Of a stretch of DNA of 57,228 bases, positions 17,733 to 26,367 are shown piece after piece. A program made the position numbers and the translations under genes. The notes under the pieces were generated by a model. The model did not search any database and was not told where the DNA came from. It saw nothing but the letters and a program-made list of their open reading frames with translations. The stretch is from assembly GCA_012033335.1 (NCBI GenBank), contig JAAURB010000023.1, positions 1-57,228 of the forward strand. The letters run 5' to 3'. Positions within the stretch are counted from its first letter, which is position 1. The number at the start of each line of letters is the position of its first letter. The stretch is from Oscillatoriales cyanobacterium RM2_1_1 (lineage in GTDB: Bacteria > Cyanobacteriota > Cyanobacteriia > Cyanobacteriales > Microcoleaceae).

Positions 17733-19004
17733 ATGCGAGCATTATTTCTTCACCCCAATTTTCCGGCTCAATATCGCCACATCATTACGGCTCTAGGGGC
17801 TGATCCCAGTAATCAAGTGGTCTTTTGTACCAAAAATGAGCGACCGGAATGGAAGATTCCCGGGGTGCTCAAGGCCCTATTTAAGCCCACCCGGGATCCC
17901 AGCCCTGAGACCCATCAATATGTTCGCTCCCTAGAAAGTGCTGTGCTCTACGGTCAGGCGGTTCATCGCACCGCCGAACAGCTCAAAGCTAAAGGGTTTG
18001 TCCCCGATATTATCTGTGGTCATTCTGGATGGGGGCCGACCCTGTTTGTCAAGGAAGCCTTTCCCGAGACCCCGTTACTCTGCTATTTTGAATGGTTTTA
18101 CCATGCCAGGGGCTCCGATGCCGATTTTGACCCGGCTGAACCCTTAACGATTGATGACATGGCCCGAATTCGAGTCAAAAATGCTCCGATCTTGATTGAC
18201 CTCTATACCTGTGATTGGGGATTGTCTCCTACTTGTTGGCAGAGATCGCAATTTCCCTCCGAGCTTCAAACCAAGCTGTCGGTGCTCCACGACGGCGTAG
18301 ACACCAGTTACTTTGTGCCCAATCCTGGAGCCAAGCTAGTGCTGCCCGACCTGGATCTATCCCACGTCGATGAACTGGTTACCTATGTTGCCCGAGGAAT
18401 GGAACCCTACCGGGGTTTTCCAGAATTTATCGAGGCAGTGGCCTATATTCAGGAGCGTCGCCCCAATTGCCATGTCGTTGTGGTGGGTTCTGAGCGGGTG
18501 TGTTATGGCAAGTCCCTGCCCAATGGGGAATCCTACAAGGATCACATGCTCAAAAAGATTCCCCTGGATATGTCCCGGATTCATTTTGTTGGGCCTTTAC
18601 CCTATGGTCAGTATCTCCAGGTGATTCAAGCCTCAGATGTGCATATTTACCTGACGCGACCGTTTGTGTTGTCCTGGTCAATGATTGAGTCCCTGTCTAC
18701 GGGCTGTCTAGTGGTAGGGTCTGATACCCCTCCTGTACAAGAAGTGATTGAGGATGGTAAGAATGGTTTATTGGTAGACTTTTTCTCCCCCAAACAAATC
18801 GCTGACCGGGTTGATCAAGTCCTGGATCACCCGGATCGGATGGCTGAAATTCGTCAGAGAGCCCGGGAAACGGCCCTAGAGCGGTATAATTTGTCGGCTC
18901 TGCTGTCTCAACAATTGCAACTGATTACAGAAGTTGCAAACCGTTCCCTCCCGGCCACGGTAGGTCGAATTGAGGGGATTGGTTTTCCGGTGAAACAGGT
19001 TTAG
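17733..19004 (+). CDS. Glycosyltransferase family 4 protein
   Basis: A 423-residue GT-B fold glycosyltransferase. The N-terminal acceptor domain starts MRALFLHPNFPAQYRHI, a beginning typical of a cyanobacterial/proteobacterial GT4 group. The C-terminal donor-binding domain has ARGMEPYRGFPEFIEAV, VVVVGSERVCYGKSLP and the nucleotide-sugar region SWSMIESLSTGCLVVGSDTPPV. It would add a sugar from a nucleotide donor to a polysaccharide or lipid at the cytoplasmic membrane. Neighbouring methyl- and sulfotransferases and the exported RTX protein suggest surface glycan assembly, which is inference. No transmembrane segment is seen. Confidence 0.88.
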   Translation: MRALFLHPNFPAQYRHIITALGADPSNQVVFCTKNERPEWKIPGVLKALFKPTRDPSPETHQYVRSLESAVLYGQAVHRTAEQLKAKGFVPDIICGHSGWGPTLFVKEAFPETPLLCYFEWFYHARGSDADFDPAEPLTIDDMARIRVKNAPILIDLYTCDWGLSPTCWQRSQFPSELQTKLSVLHDGVDTSYFVPNPGAKLVLPDLDLSHVDELVTYVARGMEPYRGFPEFIEAVAYIQERRPNCHVVVVGSERVCYGKSLPNGESYKDHMLKKIPLDMSRIHFVGPLPYGQYLQVIQASDVHIYLTRPFVLSWSMIESLSTGCLVVGSDTPPVQEVIEDGKNGLLVDFFSPKQIADRVDQVLDHPDRMAEIRQRARETALERYNLSALLSQQLQLITEVANRSLPATVGRIEGIGFPVKQV

Positions 19005-19358
19005 GAGTATCAGTAGGCGGTATAGTTCCCAAAGGTGATCATTTATTCCTTTAACAGGGGAATCTTGAATGCCTGGAACCTTTAGTGGAACCCTCGCGTC
19101 TGGAAGCGCTAGGGTATAGAAACAACCATTGAGCAGAAACGACATAAGAGGCGAATAGAGGAAGGATCATTTTGAAACTATCTATTATTGACCTCAGCAG
19201 TCAAAATCGCCACACTCGCCTAGTAGACAAGAGTGTAGACAAGGGACTAGACTTGCTGAGGACAAAAAGGTTAAACTACTGCCGAATAATGTATCTTTTA
19301 GGCAGTTTCTTTAGTCCCAACGGCTCAGTAACACTTATTGCGGAGGAGTGAAATCAAC
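19005..19358. other. Leader region of the RTX gene with hairpins
   Basis: The 354 bp gap holds a long-range inverted repeat, CCTCAGCA (19192-19199) with TGCTGAGG (19254-19261), enclosing a doubled GTAGACAAG. A second smaller stem, ACTGCC (19278-19283) / GGCAGT (19301-19306), is followed by TTTCTTT. These could be the glycosyltransferase terminator or a structured 5' leader for the RTX gene. GGAGGAG at 19342-19348 is its Shine-Dalgarno. Confidence 0.45.
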
Positions 19359-21386
19359 ATGACATCAGTAGGTCCAACTCGACTAACCCCAGGCCCCGAC
19401 AGTTATGACCAGGATTTGCTAGCGATAGCTCCCAAACCGGATACAATCCTGGGTTTGACTGGAAATGACTCCATCCTATCCTCAACATTGGGTGGTAGCC
19501 AGGTAGAAGGCAACGAAGACAATGACTTTCTCACCAGTAGAGGGCCAAATGACACGATCTTCGGCGGCACAGGGAATGATTCTCTGACTGCCCGGAGTAC
19601 CGAAACCCGCCTCATTGGAGATGATGGGCGGGATACTCTGTCTTCCGACTTTGCAGCTACTCTCTATGGTGGAGCCGGCACAGACTTAGTGCTAGGTTCT
19701 TCCGGGAGCAATATTCTGTTTGGTAACCAGGACAACGACCAGATTTATGGAGGAGTCCAGGGGGCAGATTCTCTATACGGTGGTAAGGACAATGATACCC
19801 TGGGTTTCTTGAATCCCGGCGGCGGCAACAACATTGACGGCAACGCTATCAATGTCGGTACAGGCAATCCCGGTCAAAACTTTGTTGCGGGCAACCTAGG
19901 TAATGACTTGATTGTAGGGATCGGGGCTGGAGACAGCCTGTACGGCGGTCAGGAGGACGATACTATTGTCGCTCGCGGCAGTGGCTCTTTTGCATCCGGT
20001 GACCTGGGAGACGATGATCTGACTGTGAGTAATCCAACTACCACTTCCATTATTTCTGGAACCAATCCTCAGGTTGTAGGATTGTTCCGCGTTACCCTTA
20101 GTGGGGGTGATGGGGATGATGAGCTAACAGGTGGAATTGGCGACTTTAATGAAGGAGGTCAGAACCTTCTAGATGGAGGAGCCGGTGATGACGTGATTAC
20201 GGGTCGTGCGAGTCAAGATTCCTTGCTGGGAGGTGCGGGAGATGACTTCATCACCACTGAAAGTGTAACTGGCTTGCTGGTTAGCCCTGGGGTTTCCAGT
20301 GATGCTGTGGCTGCCGTTTTATTCGGTGACAATATCTTGGATGGGGGTGATGGCAACGACACCCTTTTGGCCGGTTCTCAGAATGATCAGATGCTCGGCG
20401 GTGCCGGAGATGACAGTCTAGCTGGCCCCTTCACAGCAATGGATGGGGGCGCTGGGGATGATACCCTGGCGGGCAACCTGTTCACTCTGGCGGGGGCAAC
20501 GGCAGAGGTAGAAGTTACCCTCAGTGGTGGCGATGGAGACGACCTGATCCAAGGCGCATTTGTGGCGGCGGGTGGAACCCTGATCAATATCCTCGATGGT
20601 GGTCTGGGCAATGACACCTTGATCTTGAATACCACCAACGACGAGTTGGTTGGGGTTCTCGATGGTAATGACAGCATTGTTGCTGGGGGTCTGGCGCCCA
20701 CTGGAGTATTTGAAATTCTCGATACCCTAGGGAACAATACCTTAGTTGGTAGCAATGGCGATGACAGCCTTCGTACCGGGGACGGGGCAGACTTCATCCA
20801 GGGCGGAACCGTTGTTGAAACGTCTGGTACAATTCCAGGAATTTTAGAGTCCATTGGGGCTGGAGACGACACCTTGATTTCTGGAGGCGGTGATGATTAC
20901 CTGTTTGGTGGAACAGGCGCTGACTTCCTGATTGGTGAGGCGGGAGATGACACCCTACAGGGCGGTTACAATTCTGTTGAGGGTGGAGATGTCCTGACCG
21001 GGGGTGAAGGCTCTGATCGGTTCTTCTATCAATTTGCGGGTGAAGTTCAAGGGGCTGTAACTCAAGCTCAAGCTAGTCTGGCTGACCTGATCACTGACTT
21101 TGAAGACGGTACGGATGAGATTGCCTTTAGCCGAACTGGTTTTGGCTTCGATGGCAGTGGTAGTGAGCTAAGTGACGAGCAGTTTGTCCTGGTGGGTACA
21201 GGTTCCTACAACGATGCTGCGGCTGGAACCTTCACTGGCGAGTTGCTAGCCTATGAGCGCCAAACTGGCTTCCTGCTTTATGACAGCAACGGTGCGGGTG
21301 CGGGCGGTATCTTTGTCGTGGCTCGGTTTGAGCAAGATGGCAATAGCTTCCCGATTATTACTGAGAATGACATCACGATCATCTAG
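19359..21386 (+). CDS. RTX-type calcium-binding repeat protein (hemolysin-type repeats)
   Basis: A 675-residue acidic, Gly/Asp-rich protein. It has many GGxGxDxLx nonapeptides across about residues 50-580 (GGTGNDSLT, GGAGDDVIT, GGAGDDSLA, GGAGDDTLA, GGTGADFLI and others), which fold as calcium-binding parallel beta rolls. The last ~110 residues (ADLITDFEDGTDEIAFS onward, ending DITII) resemble the C-terminal region that carries the type I secretion signal in this class; there is no N-terminal signal peptide. It is probably secreted to the cell surface or medium. No catalytic domain is visible, so it may be structural or adhesive. The start is the ATG at 19359 because a perfect GGAGGAG precedes it; an in-frame TTG at 19338 lies upstream. 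No secretion ATPase gene is nearby. Confidence 0.92.
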   Translation: MTSVGPTRLTPGPDSYDQDLLAIAPKPDTILGLTGNDSILSSTLGGSQVEGNEDNDFLTSRGPNDTIFGGTGNDSLTARSTETRLIGDDGRDTLSSDFAATLYGGAGTDLVLGSSGSNILFGNQDNDQIYGGVQGADSLYGGKDNDTLGFLNPGGGNNIDGNAINVGTGNPGQNFVAGNLGNDLIVGIGAGDSLYGGQEDDTIVARGSGSFASGDLGDDDLTVSNPTTTSIISGTNPQVVGLFRVTLSGGDGDDELTGGIGDFNEGGQNLLDGGAGDDVITGRASQDSLLGGAGDDFITTESVTGLLVSPGVSSDAVAAVLFGDNILDGGDGNDTLLAGSQNDQMLGGAGDDSLAGPFTAMDGGAGDDTLAGNLFTLAGATAEVEVTLSGGDGDDLIQGAFVAAGGTLINILDGGLGNDTLILNTTNDELVGVLDGNDSIVAGGLAPTGVFEILDTLGNNTLVGSNGDDSLRTGDGADFIQGGTVVETSGTIPGILESIGAGDDTLISGGGDDYLFGGTGADFLIGEAGDDTLQGGYNSVEGGDVLTGGEGSDRFFYQFAGEVQGAVTQAQASLADLITDFEDGTDEIAFSRTGFGFDGSGSELSDEQFVLVGTGSYNDAAAGTFTGELLAYERQTGFLLYDSNGAGAGGIFVVARFEQDGNSFPIITENDITII

Positions 21387-21486
21387 GGTTCGTCCTCCGA
21401 TCCAGGCTCCTTTCACAGGGGATGGTTGGGATTACATGGAGATTGACCCTGAAAGATTGAGATTTCTTTCCTAAATTTTTCAGATC

Positions 21487-21524
21487 AGCCAGGGCATTTT
21501 TGTCCTGGCTTCTTTAATTTTTTT
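21487..21524 (+). terminator. Rho-independent terminator after the RTX gene
   Basis: AGCCAGGGCA (21487-21496) pairs with TGTCCTGGCT (21501-21510) over 10 bp with one G-U, TTTT loop, followed by a T-rich tail ending in seven T. Confidence 0.85.
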
Positions 21525-21652
21525 GACCCGATTCACTCCGAAGACTGCTAGGATATCTTTATTCATAGGTATTCATGGGGGATGAATTACACTTCACTTC
21601 ACGCTCTTAGTTCACGGGATTATTTCAAAATTATTTCAAAGTTTTCTAGGAG

Positions 21653-22357
21653 ATGGGATTGAATTCAACTGTTATCCTGACTGTAGTGTTGTTGATGTTG
21701 ATGTTTGGGGCGGGCATTTTTAGTTCAGCCTGGGGTTATCGATTGGGGCGGGAAGCTCTCAAGGAAATTACTCAACCGGATGTTCGTCCCAGCAATTTGA
21801 CCGGCAAGAAAGATAAGCCCTTGCGTAAAGAGTCCCTGCGCCTGCTCAAAGAAGGGGACATTCTGGTCAGTGTCAAAAAGCAGATGGAAGGGGGGGAAGA
21901 AATTCCTGAATCTGAATCCAATCCGAAGCAGAATCCCCAGGCGGCAAAACCAGCTACTCCCAAGAAACCTCAGCCGGAAAAGCAAACGGAGCCCGTCAGT
22001 ATCACCAACGCAGAGCTGCCCGTGGTCAGTCGAGATGGGGGAGTCACCATAGAAATCACCTCTGTAACCCGTTATAGTAATTCTTTGCAATTCAAGGTCA
22101 GTATGAAAAATGAGAGCGATCGCGCCATTCGCTTTCTCTATAGCTTTCTCAATGTCACCGATGATCAGGGTCGAGCCCTCAGTGCAAATGTGGAAAATTT
22201 ACCAGGTCAGTTGCTCCCGGATGGCAAAATCTATCGGGGAGAGGTCAGTATTCCCACTGCTCTGCTAGAAAACGCCAAGGAGCTGAGCATGAGCCTGACC
22301 GACTATCCTGATCAACAGCTTCAGCTTCAGGTTTCTGGTATTCCAATTGCTCAGTAA
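21653..22357 (+). CDS. Membrane-anchored hypothetical protein with C-terminal beta domain
   Basis: A 234-residue protein I do not recognise by name. Residues 6-30 form one hydrophobic segment (VILTVVLLMLMFGAGIF), then a charged region, a Pro/Lys/Gln linker (about 85-112), and a C-terminal beta-rich domain (about 118-232). The pattern there (VTIEITSVTRYSNSLQFKV, FLNVTDDQGRAL, EVSIPTALL) resembles the DUF4352-like immunoglobulin fold found in secreted or membrane-tethered bacterial proteins. The ordinary membrane-anchor layout suggests the domain faces the periplasm. It is 22 bp ahead of the CNNM transporter gene in the same direction, so the two are probably co-transcribed. Confidence 0.75.
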   Translation: MGLNSTVILTVVLLMLMFGAGIFSSAWGYRLGREALKEITQPDVRPSNLTGKKDKPLRKESLRLLKEGDILVSVKKQMEGGEEIPESESNPKQNPQAAKPATPKKPQPEKQTEPVSITNAELPVVSRDGGVTIEITSVTRYSNSLQFKVSMKNESDRAIRFLYSFLNVTDDQGRALSANVENLPGQLLPDGKIYRGEVSIPTALLENAKELSMSLTDYPDQQLQLQVSGIPIAQ

Positions 22358-22379
22358 TCGTGATTAGAGAAACCCAGTA

Positions 22380-23842
22380 GTGAACCCTGAACTTCCAGCC
22401 CTGACTTTACAGGATCTCCTGCTGCGTCTATTGTCAGTCATTCTGTTGATTGCAATCAATGCTTTTTTTGTGGCGGCTGAGTTTTCCATGGTCTCGGTGC
22501 GCGATCGCGGATTAACCAACTCGTAGATGAAGGGGATCTAGCTGCTCAAACGGTACAACGGCTTCAGCGACGGATTGATCTGTTGCTGTCAACCACTCAG
22601 TTTGGCATTACCCTATCGAGTCTAGCCCTGGGATGGATTGGGGAGGCCACCCTGGCGGTAGCTGTTCGGGCCCTGGTGATGACGTTGCCGATTCCGGTGC
22701 CAATGCGTCAGATTGTGGCCTATTCCCTGGCCATTCCCCTATTTACCTTTTTTCTGATTGCCTATCTGCAAATCGTCTTCGGAGAACTGTATCCCAAGTC
22801 CCTGGCTTTAATTTACCCAGAACAACTCTCCCGGCTTTTGGCCCCGTCGAGTCTGGCGATCGCCCGATTTTTTAGTCCGTTTGTCTGGGGTCTGAATCAA
22901 TCCACCCGATGGTTGCTGCGATTGAGTGGGATTGATTACACCGGGCAGCCCTATACCCGGGTCACCCCTGAGGAACTGCAACTGATTATTACGACTTCAA
23001 CTGAAACTGTGGGTCTCGAGGATGAAGAGCGGGAACTCTTAAACAACGTATTTGAGTTTGGGGATGTGCTGGCGGAGGAAGTTATGGTGCCCCGTACCAA
23101 TGTGATCGCGATTCCCAGAACTGCGACTTTTCAGACTTTGCTGGATGAAATGGCCATCTCCCGTCACTCTCGCTATCCGGTGATGGGGGAATCCCTGGAT
23201 GATATTTTGGGGATCGTAGATTTTCGCGATCTGGCCAAGCCCCTGGCGGAGGGCATCCTGGCCGCCACAACGACCCTTGAACCCTGGGTTCGTCCCGCCC
23301 GATTCATCTCTGAACAAATGGCTTTGAGTGAACTATTGCCCCTAATGCAGCGATCGCAGTTGGAGATGGTGATTATTGTGGATGAATTCGGGGGGACTGC
23401 TGGGTTAGTGACGATCAGCGATCTAGTGGCTGAGATTATTGGTTACAGCACGGAGCCTGGAGAAACGGAAGAAGTCACCCTGCAATATATTGATGAGCAG
23501 ACCTTCTCAGTTCAGGCCCAGATCGACTTGGAAGAAGTCAATGAATTGTTGGACTTGAATTTGCCGGTGACTGAGGAATATCAGACTTTAGGGGGATTTT
23601 TGATCTGCCAACTGCAAAAAATTCCCGCTTCCGGCGAAACCCTACACTATCACAATGTTGAATTTACAGTAACATCCGCTGAGGGCCCCCGGATTGAGCA
23701 GATTCAGATTCGGCTGCTGGAGTCGGAAACCAATCCTCAATCGACAAGCCATGACGATTTACTCAATTTGACAGACGACAGTACTCCCCAGTCTCAGCCT
23801 ATTTCGGACTTGAATGAAACCCCAGAAATTTCTCCGCCTTAG
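22380..23842 (+). CDS. CNNM/CBS-domain transporter (CorC/TlyC family), interrupted by a -1 frameshift
   Basis: About 487 residues when repaired. The N-terminal DUF21/CNNM membrane domain (~20-190, several helices) begins in one frame from GTG 22380 (LLRLLSVILLIAINAFFVAAEF, split here as hydrophobic helix 1). It hits a stop after GGTGCGCGATCGCGG near 22500. Adding one G after 22501 gives SVRRSRINQLVDEGDLAAQ and continues in the frame ending at 23842. Then come a CBS pair (VMVPRTNVIAIPR, SRYPVMGESLDDILGIVDFRDL) and a C-terminal CorC/HlyC domain (GGFLICQLQKIPASGETL). The family is linked to Mg2+ or other divalent-ion efflux. The missing base abuts a HIP1 octamer. It is otherwise intact, so sequencing error is likely. 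Confidence 0.9.
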
Positions 23843-23924
23843 ACCCCCCCTGCAAAAATCAATCATTGCATCAGATTCTTGCTAAAATAGGATGAAGTTG
23901 GGATTCCTCCATGGGCAACACAGT

Positions 23925-24125
23925 ATGGGAACTTTAATTACACTTGGCTTAATTGCGACCTACGCAGGTGGGGTTTGGAAGTTCTGGAATGGTTTTGAGA
24001 ATACTAACTTTGCCAAAAATTCCGGCAATAAGATTCGGCTTTCACTGTTATGGCCTGCTCTATGTGTGGTGAGCAAGCCCTATCGCCAGAACTTCTCTAA
24101 AGCACTCAAGGGCTCCCGGCGGTAG
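23925..24125 (+). CDS. Small conserved cyanobacterial protein with one hydrophobic segment
   Basis: A 66-residue protein from the ATG at 23925. An upstream in-frame ATG at 23892 would add 11 residues, but MGTLITLGLIATYAGGVWKF looks like the true start. It has an N-terminal hydrophobic helix, then RLSLLWPALCVVSKPYRQNF, a pattern I recall from short cyanobacterial hypothetical proteins (LLWP..L..K.YR.NF.KALKG). No function is known to me. It is probably a single-pass or re-entrant membrane protein. It lies 82 bp after the transporter gene. Confidence 0.62.
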   Translation: MGTLITLGLIATYAGGVWKFWNGFENTNFAKNSGNKIRLSLLWPALCVVSKPYRQNFSKALKGSRR

Positions 24126-24191
24126 ACTTTGGCTTGAACCTGTAGTTTGAATCTGTGGTTTTAAGCCAATTTTCCAAGCTATAATACATGG

Positions 24192-24934
24192 ATGTCCAAA
24201 AAATCCAAGCAAAACTCTCAGTTGCCTGCATCCCAAGCACTACCAGGATTTGGGGGAAGTGCTTCTGAGCAGTGGCAGCCTTTAATTGAAACGGTTGCAC
24301 TGCGGTTTAACCAGGAATTTCGCGGTGAGCCCTTTGACTTACCAGAAGAGGTGGAAGCATTACCGATTTTTCGGGAGCGGGTCGCCGGTACATTACAAAC
24401 CCGAATAACCTCTTCCTTTTGGAAGGTGCTAAAACCTGAGAAAAATCAGTCCTGTTTAGATATTGGTTGCGGCGTTAGCTTTTTAATTTATCCCTGGCGC
24501 GACTGGAATGCTTTTTTCTACGGCCAGGATGTCAGTACTGTAGCCCGAGATGCTTTGGTTTCACGGGGCCCTCAGCTCAATTCAAAGCTGTTTAAAGGGG
24601 TGCAACTCGGAGCCGCCCATCAACTCAAATATGAAGCCAATCAGTTTGATCTGCGATCGCAACGGGATTCAGTTGTTACTATCCCTTGGATTACTGGCAA
24701 GCTGTTACAGCAGAAGTCAGGCGGGTGCTGAAGCCTGAAGGGAAGTTTGTATTTGATGTGCTCAATTCTGAAGCAGCTCTGGCTGAGGATTGGGCAATTT
24801 TAGAGACTTATCTGGGCGCTGAAGTATATTTGGCACCGATTTCCGACTGGGAAAAAGCTGTCCAGGCTGCTGGAGGCAAAATTCTGAGCCATCGATCTGG
24901 AGAGTTATTTCAGATGTATTGTGTGGGGTTTTAA
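24192..24934 (+). CDS. SAM-dependent methyltransferase, interrupted by a -1 frameshift
   Basis: About 247 residues when repaired. The first part has motif I CLDIGCGVSFLIYPW and LPIFRERVAGTLQTRITSSF. The frame then breaks at CTGCGATCGCAACGGG (24651-24666). One extra G before CGATCGC restores FDLAIATGFSCYYPLDYWQA, and the second part runs EVRRVLKPEGKFVFDVLNSE to the stop at 24934. This is a class I methyltransferase of unknown substrate, of a type widespread in cyanobacteria. As with the CNNM gene, the missing base is a G directly before a HIP1 core. It is probably a functional gene with a sequence error. Confidence 0.82.
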
Positions 24935-25014
24935 GGAGTAATTCCTGACATCAGACGTTGATTTTTGACCATTCAAGTAGAGATTGATTCCCGAAATATT
25001 CTCCAAAATCTTAA

Positions 25015-25047
25015 AGCCTGGTAGGTTACTTCTACCAGGCTGTTTCT
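25015..25047 (+). terminator. Terminator-like hairpin after the methyltransferase
   Basis: Perfect 10 bp stem AGCCTGGTAG (25015-25024) / CTACCAGGCT (25032-25041), 7-base loop, followed by GTTTCT. The T-run is weak. Confidence 0.6.
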
Positions 25048-25380
25048 ACCTATTGAACTAGTTAACTCAACCCAATTTCCAGACTGTGAAACTGCAATCA
25101 GTTGAGATATTTAATCGAAACAATCAATCCAAACAATCAATCTAAACAGTGAAAAAACTTTAGCTAGGAAAGATAAACTAATAGGGTTTACAGAAGTTGT
25201 ACCTGATATCCTTGAAAAGATTGCCTGCTAAAGTCGATTCAGACTTTTATTGTAGCAATGCCCCTCAGAAATCAAGATATAGTCTCTGGCTGGACTTCCT
25301 CAGGGAGAATGAAATCTTGACATTGCTATTCTTGGCTTAGCTTGAGGCTTTCTTGAGGAGATACAACCTGGACTAAAGCG

Positions 25381-25440
25381 GGGGACACAAGCCTTAATCC
25401 CAATTTCAGGTTAGTTGAACGTTAAACCTGCGGTGTCCTC
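25381..25440 (+). other. Nested inverted repeat, possible structured RNA
   Basis: Outer arms GGGGACAC (25381-25388) and GTGTCCTC (25433-25440) pair over 8 bp with one G-U. Inner arms CAGGTT (25407-25412) and AACCTG (25425-25430) pair perfectly. The GCGGGGGAC at its 5' side is reminiscent of the c-di-AMP (ydaO) riboswitch, but the rest of that consensus is absent. It is followed 16 bases later by the micro-ORF at 25457. Assignment is uncertain. Confidence 0.25.
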
Positions 25441-25594
25441 ATTTCCTAAAGATAACATGAACATCCTGAAAAAAATAGTCTGCCTATTAAATTTGACATT
25501 ATGCAATACGCAGCAATACTAGCTTAAGGTTTCTTAAGATGATAGTGATGAAGTTCTAGAGCTGAAGAACATCTCTGCAATCAAGTGAAAATCC

Positions 25595-25662
25595 CGTGGT
25601 GTAAGCATCTTGTCGGCTGAAAAATAGCCGAGACGGCTGTTTAATTGACTCCATAATCCTTA
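25595..25662 (+). repeat. Dispersed repeat R3, copy b
   Basis: Reads CGTGGTGTAAGCATCTTG, then AGCCGAGACGGCT, ending CATAATCCTTA, and aligns end to end with 2672-2739. Its TTA at 25660-25662 is the stop codon of the minus-strand PG-binding gene, as in copy a. On the minus strand the AGCCG/CGGCT stem is followed by ATTTTT and should act as that gene's terminator. Confidence 0.68.
25627..25645 (-). terminator. Rho-independent terminator of the PG-binding gene (inside R3)
   Basis: Minus strand AGCCGTCTCGGCTATTTTT: a 5 bp stem with TCT loop and a T-run, 15 bases after the stop codon. Confidence 0.5.
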
Positions 25663-26367
25663 AGGACGCAGCAATATCATCCAGGTGGCTGATCCCACCA
25701 CGCCATCAGGTTCAAGCTCAAATTGCCGTTGGGCAGCTTGAACGGCTTCCAGGGTTGCTGGCCCGAATACCCCATCAATTTCCCCCGACAAAAAACCCTT
25801 GGCTTTGAGCCGTTCCTGGAGTCCGGTAACGGCTTCTCCTCCCATTCCCAATTTCAATACAGGAAGACCGACCGACTGGGTTGAGATTCCTGTTGAGGTT
25901 CCTGCTGCTGCTGTTTCAGGTATTTTCTCCGTGATCTCCTCCGGGGATGGTGAGATGGGGGAACTTTTACCCGGTGGAAACAGCCGATCCCAACTGGGTT
26001 GATTCATCACTCCGTTCGGGGTGAGATTGGATGCGGATTGAAATTGAGTCACAGCTTGGGCCGTTGCCTCCCCATAGATGCCATCAACTTCTCCGGGGTA
26101 ATATCCTAAAAGCTGGAGTGCTGCCTGCAACTCAATCACCTCTGGCCCCTGGCTACCGGATTGAAGCACCGGACGTTGCAGTTGAGAGGTCGATAATTCA
26201 TTAATACCCTGGGCTAGATCAACTGAGGTCTGGAACCCTCTAGCCTGAGGGGCTAACAGAACTACTGAATCTCGAAGGGCGATCGCTGGCGCTAATACTA
26301 AAATACTTAACCCTAAACTGCTGAGAATTCCGAGTCCCCAAACCCGAATGGATAATTGCAATCTCAT
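25660..26367 (-). CDS. Exported protein with two peptidoglycan-binding domains
   Basis: A 235-residue protein with an N-terminal signal or anchor (residues 8-32) and two PG_binding_1 repeats. Repeat one is at about 68-130 (GSQGPEVIELQAALQLLGYY, DGIYGEATAQAVTQFQ). Repeat two is at about 172-233 (GGEAVTGLQERLKAKGFL, DGVFGPATLEAVQAAQ). They are joined by a Ser/Pro/Glu linker. No catalytic domain is present, so it likely anchors to or senses the cell wall in the periplasm, or is a binding subunit for a hydrolase. It is transcribed alone. Its stop codon sits in repeat R3, and its upstream 632 bp gap carries repeat R1 copy C. Confidence 0.88.
   Translation of the reverse strand: MRLQLSIRVWGLGILSSLGLSILVLAPAIALRDSVVLLAPQARGFQTSVDLAQGINELSTSQLQRPVLQSGSQGPEVIELQAALQLLGYYPGEVDGIYGEATAQAVTQFQSASNLTPNGVMNQPSWDRLFPPGKSSPISPSPEEITEKIPETAAAGTSTGISTQSVGLPVLKLGMGGEAVTGLQERLKAKGFLSGEIDGVFGPATLEAVQAAQRQFELEPDGVVGSATWMILLRP

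Larger units (their letters stand above)
24935..25659. other. 725 bp intergenic region with hairpins and repeat R3
   Basis: Holds a terminator-like stem after the methyltransferase (25015-25041), a nested inverted repeat (25381-25440), a 21-codon open frame at 25457-25522 that reads like the start of a signal peptide (MNILKKIVCLLNLTL), and repeat R3 copy b at the right edge. No longer gene is seen on either strand. Confidence 0.65.

Noticed and set aside
20387-20872. 161-codon minus-strand frame inside the RTX gene
   Set aside because: It is the complement of Gly/Asp-rich repeat codons, giving a Ser/Pro/Arg-rich artefact.
25381-25440. c-di-AMP (ydaO) riboswitch
   Set aside because: Only GCGGGGGAC matches; the GGGTGAATC and CAGCTAACC parts of the consensus are missing and no gene of suitable type follows on that strand.
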